Positions 1-8,347 of a DNA stretch of 64,000 bases are shown piece by piece (position 1 is the first letter of the stretch; each line of letters starts with the position of its first letter). Below the pieces are notes generated by a model, which was given only the letters and a program-made list of their open reading frames with translations, ran no database searches and was not told where the DNA came from. Made by a program: the position numbers and the translations under genes. Source of the stretch: Plantibacter flavus. Its GTDB lineage: Bacteria; Actinomycetota; Actinomycetes; Actinomycetales; Microbacteriaceae. The stretch is from contig NZ_FXAP01000006.1 in the NCBI RefSeq assembly GCF_900177615.1, positions 265,329 to 329,328 on the forward strand, read 5' to 3'.

Positions 1-20
1 TCCGATCATCGCTCGACGTC

Positions 21-785
21 GTGCAGCGGTACCTCGGAGCAGGAGGCTGGATCCTGCTCGTGATCGTCGCAGTCGTGGTCGTGATCGTCGCCATCGTCCG
101 GAGTCGTCGCGGGAAGGCCATCCCGGGTGACGAAGCGATGATCCCGGTGACCCTGCACGAGAAGACCCCGCTCGCGCGCCTGCGGACACAGCTGTTCTCC
201 GACGACGACTGGAGGAACCTGCCGAACGCCATCACGGCCGGGCGCATCCTCCTGCTCCCGGTCTTCGCCGGCCTGGTGATCGCCGGGCTCTACTGGGCGG
301 CGCTCTTCGTCGGAGCCGTCGTGTTCCTCAGCGATGTCGCCGACGGGCAGATCGCGCGTCGCATGGGCACGGTCTCCGCGCTCGGCACCTGGCTCGACGG
401 GGTCGCCGATCGGCTGACGGTCGTCGTCGTCGCCGCGTCGTTCGCCATCGCCCAGATCATCCCCTGGCAGGTGTTCGTGCTCATGATCGTCCCCGACCTC
501 CTGCTCGCCTTCATCGCCGTCGTCGCGTTCCGTGGGACGCCCGAGGTCCCGGTGAGCGTCGCGGGCAAGGTCCGGACCGTCCTCCTGTTCGTCGGCTTCT
601 TCCTGCTCCTCGGCGGACTCGCCGTGGGCGGTGGGGATTCGACGTCGGGTCTCTACCGGCTGTTCGGCGGTGTCGGGTTCGTGGCCATCCTCCTGGGGCT
701 CGTCGGTCACTACGTCGCAGCGATCCAATATGCGCGACGCATGGTCGTCACCTGGCAGCGCCAGGGTGCACGCACCGCCCGCTGA
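21..785 (+). CDS. CDP-alcohol phosphatidyltransferase family membrane protein
   Basis: Integral membrane enzyme of the superfamily that transfers a phosphatidyl group from CDP-diacylglycerol to an alcohol acceptor during phospholipid synthesis. The whole catalytic signature is visible: D105, D108-G109, A112-R113, G122, D126 and D130, with the exact family spacing. A hydrophobic helix (residues 10-27) precedes a polar stretch and then the usual helix bundle. The frame is open to the left edge, so GTG at 21 is only the first start inside the window and the real N-terminus may be outside. A PgsA-like acceptor is the nearest guess; the substrate cannot be fixed from sequence. Confidence 0.8.
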   Translation: MQRYLGAGGWILLVIVAVVVVIVAIVRSRRGKAIPGDEAMIPVTLHEKTPLARLRTQLFSDDDWRNLPNAITAGRILLLPVFAGLVIAGLYWAALFVGAVVFLSDVADGQIARRMGTVSALGTWLDGVADRLTVVVVAASFAIAQIIPWQVFVLMIVPDLLLAFIAVVAFRGTPEVPVSVAGKVRTVLLFVGFFLLLGGLAVGGGDSTSGLYRLFGGVGFVAILLGLVGHYVAAIQYARRMVVTWQRQGARTAR

Positions 786-866
786 CCACCGCCGTCGGCC
801 GTCGTCGGAGACCACCACCGGATGGCGCACGGCCACAGTGCAGGCGCCGTCGTTTAGGCTCGGAGC

Positions 867-1550
867 ATGCCAGTCGACTATCCGGACCTCGTCATCTTCG
901 ACTGCGACGGCACGCTCGTCGACACGGAACGCATCTCCGTCCGGGTGAACCTGCAGCTGCTCAACGAGGTCGGCGGCGACTACACCGAGGCCGAGGTGCG
1001 GGAGCTCTTCGTGGGCGCCTCGCTCGAGACGTACGCGACGCTCGTCGAGCAGCGCCTCGGGAAGCCGCTCGAGGCCGACTGGATCCAGCGCTGGAGTGAC
1101 ATGTTCCGCGGCATCTGCGAGCGCGAACTCGAGGCGGTCGACGGGGTCGTCGACGCCCTCGACGGCATCGCTGCGACCGGGGTGCCGCTGTGCGTCGCCT
1201 CGAACGGGATGCTGCATGACGTCGTCCGCAACCTCGGGCAGGTGGGCATCCACGACCGCTTCGACGGGCGCATCTTCAGCGCGACCGACGTCGCCGTCGG
1301 CAAGCCCGCACCCGACCTCTTCCTGCACGCCGCCGCCGACTTCGACACGGCCCCCGAGCGGTGCGCAGTCGTCGAGGACAGTGTCGTCGGCGTCCTGGCT
1401 GCGCGAGCGGCCGGCATGACGGTCTACGCCTACGCCGGTGGCATGACGCCCGCCGAGCGGCTCATCGGCGACGGCACCCACGTCTTCGACGACATGCGTC
1501 TGCTGCCCGACCTCATCCGCGACACCTGGGCGACCTCCGCGGCACGCTAG
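867..1550 (+). CDS. HAD-superfamily hydrolase (beta-phosphoglucomutase-like)
   Basis: Soluble 227-residue phosphatase or phosphomutase of the haloacid dehalogenase superfamily. Motif I is FDCDGTLVDTE, with nucleophile D12 and acid D14. Motif II is VASNG, the motif III lysine sits in GKPAPDLF, and motif IV is EDSVVG. The helical cap inserted after motif I is typical of subfamily IA. The ATG lies 6 nt after TAGGCT (855-860), fitting a leaderless transcript with no Shine-Dalgarno sequence. Sugar phosphates are the common substrates of close relatives, but specificity is not readable here. It converges with the DUF1622 gene with only 10 bp between the stops. Confidence 0.85.
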   Translation: MPVDYPDLVIFDCDGTLVDTERISVRVNLQLLNEVGGDYTEAEVRELFVGASLETYATLVEQRLGKPLEADWIQRWSDMFRGICERELEAVDGVVDALDGIAATGVPLCVASNGMLHDVVRNLGQVGIHDRFDGRIFSATDVAVGKPAPDLFLHAAADFDTAPERCAVVEDSVVGVLAARAAGMTVYAYAGGMTPAERLIGDGTHVFDDMRLLPDLIRDTWATSAAR

Positions 1551-1560
1551 CCGCGCTGCG

Positions 1561-2070
1561 CTAGCTGCGACTGCGGAGCTCGGGGAAGCCGTCCTCGTCG
1601 TCGGGGACGGCCTGCGTCGTGACCGTCGGCGCCGGTACCGTATCGGGCGACGTCGACGCGTCGTGCTCCTCGGCGCGACGTCGGGTGCGTTCGCCGCCGC
1701 GCTTGACAGCACGGTCGAACAGTTGTGGTCCGGTCGTCGCCAGGCGCCTCCAGGGGAGGGTACCCTCGATCTCGATCTGCAGGGAGAAGCTCAGCAGGGT
1801 GCGGATGACGACGATGATCGCGAGGACGAGTGCGTCGGTCAGTGAGGGTGTCGACGTGACCGTCTTCACGAGGTCGGCGGCCACGAGGATCTCCAGCCCG
1901 AGCAGGATGACCGAGCCGATCGTCTCCCGCAGCATCCGGAAGGCCCGTGCGCCGTCGCGCGTGCTCCACCACAGGCGGGCCGAGAGGGTGACGGCGATCA
2001 CGAAGCCCACGACCATCGCCCCGACGCCGGCGACCTCGAAGACGATGGTGACCAGCTCGAAGAAGTCCAT
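1561..2070 (-). CDS. DUF1622 family membrane protein
   Basis: Predicted 169-residue inner-membrane protein of unknown function. Three hydrophobic segments are visible, near residues 4-30, 48-68 and 78-98. A charged, probably cytoplasmic C-terminal tail follows, rich in Arg, Glu and Asp. The arrangement matches the DUF1622 family. ATG at 2070 is chosen because the longer frame has an arginine- and proline-rich extension unlike the family. A GGAGGG abuts the ATG with no useful spacing; GATGAT six bases further up could be a -10 for a leaderless message. It is divergent from the thiamine operon. Confidence 0.65.
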   Translation of the reverse strand: MDFFELVTIVFEVAGVGAMVVGFVIAVTLSARLWWSTRDGARAFRMLRETIGSVILLGLEILVAADLVKTVTSTPSLTDALVLAIIVVIRTLLSFSLQIEIEGTLPWRRLATTGPQLFDRAVKRGGERTRRRAEEHDASTSPDTVPAPTVTTQAVPDDEDGFPELRSRS

Positions 2071-2128
2071 CCCTCCATCATCCTCGCCCGCCCGCTGGAC
2101 GGGAAGCCAGGCCGACCCGCTAGGGTGG

Positions 2129-2222
2129 TCGCGAGTGACACGGGGTGCCGATCCCACGACGATCGGCTGAGAACACACCCGTCGAACCTGATCTCGTTAG
2201 TCCGAGCGAAGGGATGTCGCGA
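2129..2222 (+). promoter_or_regulatory. TPP riboswitch (THI element)
   Basis: The conserved blocks of a thiamine pyrophosphate aptamer are present in order: CGGGGTGCC (2141-2149), GGCTGAGA (2165-2172), ACCCG (2177-2181), GAACCTGATC (2184-2193) and GCGAAGGGA (2206-2214). TCGCGA occurs at both ends (2129-2134 and 2217-2222), and GACA (2136-2139) faces TGTC (2215-2218), so a closing P1 helix can form. The only good Shine-Dalgarno for thiM, GAAGGGA (2208-2214), lies at the 3' side of the aptamer and the ATG at 2223 abuts P1. This suggests translational OFF control by TPP. Confidence 0.93.
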
Positions 2223-3074
2223 ATGAGCATTCGCACACCGCAGCAGTCTGCCCACCCGTCCACCGACGACTCGTCCGTCGGCGAGTTCGCGAGCGCCTCG
2301 GGGGACCTCCTCGACCGCCTGCGCGAGCGCACGCCGCTCGTCCAATCGATCACGAACGCCGTGGTGACCAACTTCACCGCGAACGTCCTGCTGGCTGTCG
2401 GCGCCGCTCCGGCGATGACCGACATCCCCACCGAGGCGGGACCGTTCGCGCGCATCGCCTCCGGGGTGCTCCTCAACCTCGGGACGCCGCAGGCGGAACA
2501 GCGCGCGGCCATGGTCGAGGCCGCCACCGCCGCGAACGACGCCGGCACCCCGTGGGTGCTCGACCCCGTCGCCGTCGGCTTCCTGCCGGTGCGGACGGCG
2601 CTCGCCGCCGAACTCCTCGCCCTCCGGCCGACGATCGTCCGTGGCAACGCCAGCGAGATCATCGCGCTCGCCGGACTGGGCGCCGGCGGTCGCGGGGTCG
2701 ACAGCACCGACTCGGTCGACAGCGCGATCGAGGCGGCCACCGCGATCGCCCGCACCTCGGGTGCCGTCGTCGCGATCTCCGGCCCGACGGACGTCATCAC
2801 CGACGGTGAACGCATCGTCCGCTGCTCGAACGGACACGCCTGCCTCACCCGCGTGACGGGCGGTGGCTGTGCCCTCGGTGCCGTACTCGCCGCCTTCGCG
2901 TCACTCGACGACGACCGGCTGCTGACGACGGTCGCGGCGACCACCGCGTACACGGTCGCCGCGCAGCTTGCGGCTGCGGAGAGCCGCGGCCCCGGCTCCT
3001 TCGCTCCCGCCTTCCTCGACCACCTCCACCTCCTCGACGCCGACACCGTCCGCAGCCTGGCGGTGATCGTGTGA
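2223..3074 (+). CDS. thiM: Hydroxyethylthiazole kinase
   Basis: Phosphorylates 4-methyl-5-(2-hydroxyethyl)thiazole with ATP, salvaging the thiazole half of thiamine. The 283-residue protein shows family features: QSITNAVV near the N-terminus, the substrate-contact region around [24 protein letters not shown], and the ATP-site motif [13 protein letters not shown] 2223 is preferred because it follows the Shine-Dalgarno GAAGGGA at 8 nt and sits right after the riboswitch. An in-frame ATG at 2214 lies inside the aptamer, and an upstream GTG start would run through it. First gene of a salvage operon with thiE (4-bp overlap) and thiD-tenA. Confidence 0.93.
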   Translation: MSIRTPQQSAHPSTDDSSVGEFASASGDLLDRLRERTPLVQSITNAVVTNFTANVLLAVGAAPAMTDIPTEAGPFARIASGVLLNLGTPQAEQRAAMVEAATAANDAGTPWVLDPVAVGFLPVRTALAAELLALRPTIVRGNASEIIALAGLGAGGRGVDSTDSVDSAIEAATAIARTSGAVVAISGPTDVITDGERIVRCSNGHACLTRVTGGGCALGAVLAAFASLDDDRLLTTVAATTAYTVAAQLAAAESRGPGSFAPAFLDHLHLLDADTVRSLAVIV

Positions 3075-3781
3075 GCGCCTCGACCACCGCGGACCGGGTC
3101 CTCGCGGCCCGTTCGCACGCCGAGCTCGTGCGCCGCGGCATCGCAACCTACCTCGTCACGGACGCCTCGGCCAGCGGTGATCGCGGTGTCCTCGACGTCG
3201 TGCGCCGGGCCGTCGACGGCGGGGTGACCGCGGTCCAGCTGCGGGAGAAGACCGCGTCGGCGCGGGAGCTGTTCGATCTGACCGTGCGGGCGGCGGAGGT
3301 CGTCGCCGGGCGGGCGCTGCTCCTCGTCGACGACCGGGTCGACGTGTTCCTCGCGGCCCGTTCCGCCGGTGCCGTCGTCCACGGCGTCCACGTGGGTCAG
3401 AGCGATCTCCCGGTCGACGCCGTGCGCCGCATCGTGGGGCAGGCCGCCGTCGTGGGGCTGACGGCGAACACCCCGGCGCACCTCGACGCCGTCGCGGCCC
3501 TGCCACCCGGGACGGTCGACTACCTGGGCGTCGGCGTCATCCGCCCGACGACGACCAAGCCGGACCACCCGGAGCCGCTGGGCATGGAGGGGTACGCCGC
3601 GATCGCCGCCGCGACCCCGCTCCCGTGCGTCGCGATCGGCGGTGTCTCGCTGGAGGACACCGCCGAGCTCCGCGCCTCGGGCGCCGCTGGTCTCGCCGTC
3701 GTCTCCGCCATCTGCGCCGCCGACGATCCGGCGGCCGCAGCACGGGCGTTCCGCGCGGCCTGGACCGAGGTCTCGGCATGA
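3071..3781 (+). CDS. thiE: Thiamine-phosphate synthase
   Basis: Couples HMP-pyrophosphate with thiazole phosphate to give thiamine monophosphate. It is a TIM-barrel protein of 236 residues. The pyrophosphate-binding [13 protein letters not shown], the HVGQSDLP strand, the TANTPA loop, [15 protein letters not shown] and the C-terminal AIGGV phosphate loop are all present in family order. The GTG start overlaps the thiM stop by 4 bp and its own stop overlaps the next ATG, so translation of the three genes is probably coupled. Length is ordinary for the family with a short N-terminal extension. Confidence 0.93.
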   Translation: MSASTTADRVLAARSHAELVRRGIATYLVTDASASGDRGVLDVVRRAVDGGVTAVQLREKTASARELFDLTVRAAEVVAGRALLLVDDRVDVFLAARSAGAVVHGVHVGQSDLPVDAVRRIVGQAAVVGLTANTPAHLDAVAALPPGTVDYLGVGVIRPTTTKPDHPEPLGMEGYAAIAAATPLPCVAIGGVSLEDTAELRASGAAGLAVVSAICAADDPAAAARAFRAAWTEVSA

Positions 3782-5346
3782 CCGCGGTGGAACAGACGAC
3801 GACTCCGGCGGCGTCGACCTCGAACCGGGTGCACGATCGACGACCCGTCACGGTCCGGGACACACCGCGAGTGCTGAGCATCGCCGGCACCGACCCGACC
3901 GGTGGGGCCGGGATCCAGGCCGACCTCAAGAGCATCGCCGCGAACGGCGGATACGGCATGGCGGTCGTCACCGCGCTCGTCGCGCAGAACACCCGGGGCG
4001 TCCGGTCCGTGCACACCCCGCCCGTCGGGTTCCTCCGCGAGCAGTTGCACGCGGTCGCGGACGACGTCGTGATCGACGCGGTCAAGATCGGGATGCTGGG
4101 CGACGTCGCGATCATCGACGCCGTGTCGACCTGGCTGCAGGAGACGGTGACCGGACCCGTCGTCCTCGACCCGGTGATGGTGGCGACGAGCGGCGACCGC
4201 CTCCTCCGCCGCGACGCCGAGGCGGCCATGCGCGCGCTCCTGCCGCACGTCGACCTCGTGACCCCGAACCTGCCGGAGCTCGCGGTCCTCGCGGACGAGC
4301 CGGTGGCGACGAGCTGGGCCGACGCACTGGCCCAGGCGGAACGGGTCTCGGCGCAGGCGGGCGTGATCGTGCTCGTGAAGGGCGGGCACCTGACGGGGAC
4401 GACCGCGTGCCCGGATGCGCTCGTCGACGCCACCGGAGGCCTGGGTGGCGACCGATCACTCATCGAGTTCGACGGTCTTCGAGTCGACACACGGAACACC
4501 CATGGGACCGGATGCTCCCTGTCGAGCGCGATGGCCACCCTCGTCGCCCGGTCGGGGTCCTGGACCGAGGCGCTCGGCGACGCGAAGACGTGGCTCACGT
4601 CGAGCCTCCGGCATGCGGACGCCCTCGAGGTCGGTTCGGGCAACGGACCGATCAACCACTTCGCCGAGCTGTGGGTGTCGTCCGGGATGACCTCGGGCCG
4701 GCAGGACGGTGCCGGCATCCTCTCGGGTTGGTGGGAGGACATCGCCGAGGTGCGGACGCGGATCGACCGCCTGCCGTTCGTGACGACGCTCGCGGACGGC
4801 ACCCTCGATCCGGCCCGGTTCGCCTGGTATCTGCAGCAGGATGCGATCTACCTGCGGGCCTACTCGCGGGTCCTCGCGAGAGCGAGTGCCTTGGCGCCGA
4901 CGGCCGAGGAACAGGTGTTCTGGGCGACCGGCGCGGCGGGCTCCATCGAGGCCGAGATGGAGCTGCACCGCACCTGGCTCAGGACGTATGCCGTCAGCGG
5001 TATGGAGGTAGAACCGTCGGCGACGACCACGGCGTACCTCGACCACCTGCACGCGGCGACGGTCGACGGCGACTACGGGCGGGTGGTCGCCGCCGTGTTG
5101 CCCTGCTACTGGATCTACCAGGATCTCGGTGAGCGACTGGTCGGCGCATCGCACGCGGAGCACCCCTTCGCCGCGTGGCTCGACACCTACGCCGACCCCG
5201 CCTTCGCGACGGCGAACGCCCGGGCGATCGAGATCGTCGCCGGGGCGGTGGCTCGTGCGAACGAGACCGGCCGCGACACGATGCGTCGGGCGTTCCTGGC
5301 CTCGGCCGCGCACGAGGAGGCGTTCTTCGCCGAGCCGATACGATGA
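3778..5346 (+). CDS. thiD: Fused HMP-phosphate kinase / TenA aminopyrimidine aminohydrolase
   Basis: Two-domain protein of 522 residues. Residues about 30-295 are ThiD, which phosphorylates hydroxymethylpyrimidine and its phosphate: VLSIAGTDPTGGAGIQADLK, VLDPVM, TPNLPE, VLVKGGH and the ATP-site NTHGTGCSLSSA. Residues about 305-522 are TenA, which hydrolyses aminopyrimidines from degraded thiamine. The TenA acid lies in QQDAIYLR, the catalytic Cys in LPCYWIYQ and the conserved Glu in HEEAFF. The start is the ATG overlapping the thiE stop (ATGA). The fusion makes one chain for pyrimidine salvage and activation, which fits a salvage-only operon behind a TPP riboswitch; no thiC or thiG is nearby. 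Confidence 0.92.
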   Translation: MTAVEQTTTPAASTSNRVHDRRPVTVRDTPRVLSIAGTDPTGGAGIQADLKSIAANGGYGMAVVTALVAQNTRGVRSVHTPPVGFLREQLHAVADDVVIDAVKIGMLGDVAIIDAVSTWLQETVTGPVVLDPVMVATSGDRLLRRDAEAAMRALLPHVDLVTPNLPELAVLADEPVATSWADALAQAERVSAQAGVIVLVKGGHLTGTTACPDALVDATGGLGGDRSLIEFDGLRVDTRNTHGTGCSLSSAMATLVARSGSWTEALGDAKTWLTSSLRHADALEVGSGNGPINHFAELWVSSGMTSGRQDGAGILSGWWEDIAEVRTRIDRLPFVTTLADGTLDPARFAWYLQQDAIYLRAYSRVLARASALAPTAEEQVFWATGAAGSIEAEMELHRTWLRTYAVSGMEVEPSATTTAYLDHLHAATVDGDYGRVVAAVLPCYWIYQDLGERLVGASHAEHPFAAWLDTYADPAFATANARAIEIVAGAVARANETGRDTMRRAFLASAAHEEAFFAEPIR

Positions 5347-5393
5347 AGGCCGGATCCGCCGCCGCGGTCCCGGACCACGATGAGAGGCCCCTG

Positions 5394-5690
5394 ATGCTGA
5401 CCAGCAACGAGTACTTCGACGGCAACGTGAAGTCGATCGGCTTCACCACGAACGAGCCCGGTGCGGAGTCGGCCAGCGTCGGAGTGATGGAGCCGGGGGA
5501 GTACACCTTCACGACGGGCAAGGCCGAGGAGATGTCCGTGATCTCCGGCAAGCTCCGTGTGCTGCTGCCGAACACGAGTGCCTGGCAGGACTTCGGGCCC
5601 GACGCGCAGTTCAGTGTCCCGGGGAGCAGCAGCTTCCAGGTCGAGGTCGAGGTCACCACCGCGTACCTCTGCCGGTACCTCAACATCTGA
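5394..5690 (+). CDS. ppnP: Pyrimidine/purine nucleoside phosphorylase PpnP (DUF1255)
   Basis: Small cupin-fold enzyme of 98 residues that phosphorolyses several nucleosides to base plus ribose 1-phosphate. It matches the E. coli PpnP/YaiE pattern along its length: N-terminal SNEYFDGNVKSIGF, GEYTFTTGKAEEMSVISG, the core LPNTSAWQDF, and C-terminal AYLCRYL. ATG 5394 has GAGAGG 6 nt upstream and matches the family N-terminus; ATG 5343 would add 17 unrelated residues. It lies 47 bp after thiD-tenA in the same direction and may be co-transcribed, though a functional link to thiamine is only positional. Confidence 0.88.
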   Translation: MLTSNEYFDGNVKSIGFTTNEPGAESASVGVMEPGEYTFTTGKAEEMSVISGKLRVLLPNTSAWQDFGPDAQFSVPGSSSFQVEVEVTTAYLCRYLNI

Positions 5691-5856
5691 GCGCCCTTCG
5701 ACAGGCTCAGGGACCGGTTGGGGTGCGCCCTTCGACGGGCTCAGGGGCCGGTGGGGTGCGCCCTTCGACGGGCTCAGGGGCCGGTGGGGTGCGCCCTTCG
5801 ACGGGCTCAGGGGCCGGTGGGGTGCGCCCTTCGACAGGCTCAGGGACCGGTAGGAG
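5691..5856 (+). repeat. Five tandem ~33-bp units of the TTCGACAGGCTCAGGGACC family
   Basis: Five head-to-tail copies begin at 5691, 5725, 5758, 5791 and 5824 with periods of 34, 33, 33 and 33 bp. Each opens with GCGCCCTTCGAC and ends GGTGGGGT or a variant. The first and last carry ACAGGCTCAGGGACC; the inner three are identical to each other (ACGGGCTCAGGGGCC), so they look recently amplified. The block fills the gap between the convergent ppnP and lipoprotein genes. Confidence 0.95.
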
Positions 5857-5866
5857 CGTCCCCGGC

Positions 5867-6268
5867 TCAGGACCGGTCGACGACCTCGAGCGTGAGGACG
5901 ACGGTCGAATCGTCGGAGCTGTTCGTCAGCGTCACCGTCGTGCTGCCGACCTCGAGCGGCTGCAGACCGGGGTTGAACGACGCGCCGCCGCGGGAGCCGC
6001 CCGGCACGTACTCCGCGATCGACGGATCCTCAACCTTCGCGGACCAGACGGTCGGATCGACGGCGACGAGGTCCACGACGTTGTCGAGGCCGACGGTGAT
6101 GGTGCGGCCGTCCTGATCGACGAGCTGCACGATGACGGGTGCGATCACGCCGGCCTCGCTCGCGGAGCTCTGACCGGAGGGCGAGTCCGCGCCACCGGTG
6201 CAGGCACTCGTACCGAGCACGGCGCCGACGATCGCGATCACGGTCAGCCCACGGGTCGCACAGCGCAT
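5867..6268 (-). CDS. Putative secreted lipoprotein
   Basis: Predicted 133-residue exported lipoprotein of unknown function. Residues 1-22 form a lipoprotein signal peptide ending in LGTSAC, with C23 as the lipidation site. A low-complexity Ser/Gly linker follows, then a compact beta-rich domain (PVIVQLVDQDGRTITV, DPTVWSAKV, STTVTLTNSSDDSTVVL) resembling an immunoglobulin-like or copper-chaperone-like sandwich, though no family motif is certain. ATG 6268 is preceded by GAGAGGA at a good distance; the longer reading adds arginines before the signal. It lies just upstream of the ABC exporter operon on the same strand. Confidence 0.6.
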   Translation of the reverse strand: MRCATRGLTVIAIVGAVLGTSACTGGADSPSGQSSASEAGVIAPVIVQLVDQDGRTITVGLDNVVDLVAVDPTVWSAKVEDPSIAEYVPGGSRGGASFNPGLQPLEVGSTTVTLTNSSDDSTVVLTLEVVDRS

Positions 6269-6319
6269 GGCGGTCCTCTCTCGACGTGACCTCACCCTAC
6301 CGCCGGGCGACGGTTGACC

Positions 6320-7024
6320 TCAGGACCGCAGGGCCAGCGCGTCGGCGGCGTCGCTGAGCCGACCGTCCTCCATGACGAGCACCTGGTCCATGCGGTCGAG
6401 GTGGCTCCGATCGTGGGTGACCAGCAGCGTCGCGGCGCCCGAGGTCGCGGTGAGTTCGAGGATGAGCTCGATGATCGCGGACCCGCGTTCGTGGTCGAGG
6501 GCACTGGTCGGCTCATCCACGACGAGAGCGTCGGGCTCGTTCATGAGGGCGCGAGCGATGTTGACCCGCTGCCGCTGACCGCCGGAGAGCTGGTGGGGCC
6601 GCTTGCCCGCCTGGTCGGCGAGCCCGACGGCGGCAAGCAGCATCGCGGCCCGCTCGCGGGTGCGGGTCCGGTCGGCCCGCGACGAGCGGCCGCCGAGCGT
6701 CCCGAGGACGCACAGCTGCTCGAGGGCAGTGAGCGACGGCAGCAGGTTGGCCTGCTGGAACACGATGCCGAGCCTCGTGCGGCGGAAGTCGGTGGCCGCA
6801 CGGCGGTCGAGGGAGGTGACGTCGACCCCGGCCACCTCCACGAGGCCGCTGTCGGGCCGGATGAGTCCGGCCGCGACGGCGAGCACGCTCGACTTCCCGG
6901 AGCCCGAGGGCCCGGTGAGTGCGGTGACGGTCCCTGCCGGGACGGTGAGGGTCGCGTGGTCGACGGCGGTGACGCGGTGGTCGCCGTCGGGGAAGGTGAG
7001 GGTGACGTCGGTGAGCGAGATCAT
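6320..7024 (-). CDS. ABC transporter ATP-binding protein (MacB/LolD-like)
   Basis: Cytoplasmic ATPase subunit of 234 residues that would power the FtsX-type permease encoded just upstream. Walker A is GPSGSGKSS, the signature is LSGGQRQRVNIARAL, Walker B is ALVVDEPTSALD and the H-loop is LLVTHDRSH. Spacing and length match the MacB/LolD/DevA exporter class, which moves lipoproteins, peptides or drugs out of the membrane. The gene follows the permease gene with a 61-bp gap. With the divergent two-component system next door it looks like a stress-induced exporter; the substrate is unknown. Confidence 0.88.
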   Translation of the reverse strand: MISLTDVTLTFPDGDHRVTAVDHATLTVPAGTVTALTGPSGSGKSSVLAVAAGLIRPDSGLVEVAGVDVTSLDRRAATDFRRTRLGIVFQQANLLPSLTALEQLCVLGTLGGRSSRADRTRTRERAAMLLAAVGLADQAGKRPHQLSGGQRQRVNIARALMNEPDALVVDEPTSALDHERGSAIIELILELTATSGAATLLVTHDRSHLDRMDQVLVMEDGRLSDAADALALRS

Positions 7025-7085
7025 GCGGAGACTCCGGTGGTGACGAGGGTGGGTGCGAGGTAGGAGGCAGGGAGGTCGGGCGCGT

Positions 7086-8171
7086 TCAGCGGTTGCCCCC
7101 GAGCGCGGTCAACGGATCGGCCGAGAGGATGGATCGCAGGGCGAACGCCGCGCCGATCAGGCCGAGGGCGATCATGATCACCCCGGGCACGAGCGTCGTC
7201 AGAGGGCTGAGCACGAACGGCAGCGCCGTGCCCGCCGCGGAACCGAGTGCGGCGGTGATGCCGATGCCGAGCCCGACGCCGAGGACGAGGAGGACGAGCG
7301 CCTGGCCGAGCGCATCCAGCGAGAGCCGACGGGTCGTCGCGCCCAGCGCTTTGAGGATCGCGACGTCGCCCGCGCGTTGCATGGTCCACACCGTGAAGAA
7401 CGCCCCGATGACGAGCGCGGAGATCCCGAACAGCATGGCGACCATGAGGAGGAGCGATCCGATCTCAGAGCGGAACGAGCCGATCGCGAGCAGGGAGGAC
7501 AGGACGTCCTTCGACACCGTGCCGGTGGCCTGCTCCGCTCCCGTCACCGCAGCGGCGCTCGGGTTCCCGGTGATGGCGAGCGCGGTCGCTCCGTCGCCGG
7601 GGGATCCTTGCGCGGCCTGCAGCGACCGCCACTCCGACAAGCTCGTCCAGACGACCGGCGTGTGGCTGTACCACTGGTCGTCGACGACCGAACCGACCCG
7701 GAGTTCGCTGCCACCGATCGAGACGGTGTCGCCTCGGGAGACGTGGAGGGCCTCCGCGGCGGTCCGACTCAGGCGGGCGGTCCCGTCGGCGGGCACGTCG
7801 GCGGCGTGACCCGCGACGGCGTCACCGCTGATCCCGAACAGTGCCACGGAGGTGCGCGCATCGTCCGTGGTCATCCGCGTCTGGCTGATACCGAGCTCCT
7901 GGACGCCGTCCACCCCGGGGACCGCAGCCCACGTCGTGGCCGCGTCCGCGTCGATCGCGGAGTCCGCGAACGTCGCCTGCTCGCCGTCGGACGGGGCCGC
8001 GAGGACGATGCTCGACGCACCCAGCCCGGTGATCGCCGAGATGTTCTGGTTCGCCAGGCCTGCAGTGAGGCCGCTGAGGAATCCGACGAGCAGGGTGATG
8101 AGGGCGACGACCGCCCCGATCAGCACGAAGCGACCGGTGGCGAAGCGCATGTCGCGCCAGGCGACGAACAT
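7086..8171 (-). CDS. FtsX-like ABC transporter permease
   Basis: Membrane subunit of 361 residues. One N-terminal helix (about 15-40) is followed by a large extracytoplasmic domain (about 45-230) and three C-terminal helices, the standard MacB/FtsX topology. The last cytoplasmic loop carries AILKALGATTRRL, the usual coupling segment of FtsX permeases. The ATG has AAGGAG upstream, so this start is led by a Shine-Dalgarno, unlike many neighbours. It is transcribed with the ATPase gene and is divergent from the histidine kinase, an arrangement often seen when the two-component system controls the exporter. Confidence 0.87.
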   Translation of the reverse strand: MFVAWRDMRFATGRFVLIGAVVALITLLVGFLSGLTAGLANQNISAITGLGASSIVLAAPSDGEQATFADSAIDADAATTWAAVPGVDGVQELGISQTRMTTDDARTSVALFGISGDAVAGHAADVPADGTARLSRTAAEALHVSRGDTVSIGGSELRVGSVVDDQWYSHTPVVWTSLSEWRSLQAAQGSPGDGATALAITGNPSAAAVTGAEQATGTVSKDVLSSLLAIGSFRSEIGSLLLMVAMLFGISALVIGAFFTVWTMQRAGDVAILKALGATTRRLSLDALGQALVLLVLGVGLGIGITAALGSAAGTALPFVLSPLTTLVPGVIMIALGLIGAAFALRSILSADPLTALGGNR

Positions 8172-8347
8172 GGGGACTCCTTGTCAGCCGCCCGACGGCG
8201 TCTCCGTGGTGCGGCAGGATTCCAGCCTCGTCGCGTCGCCGACTCCGGACATCGTCGGACGGGACGGTCCTCCGGCGCGTTCGGGTGGAGGCGACGTTCC
8301 ACCTTTCTGATGATTCGCGATGACGATCCGCGCCGTACGCTGGGCGG

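Noticed and set aside
6..1712. A 568-codon minus-strand open frame across the first two genes
   Set aside because: Arg/Asp/Glu-rich shadow of the real plus-strand genes, typical of high GC. The opposite strand has the complete CDP-alcohol and HAD motifs.
2145..2222. Longer thiM starting at GTG 2145
   Set aside because: That start lies inside the TPP aptamer; the ATG at 2223 has a proper ribosome site.
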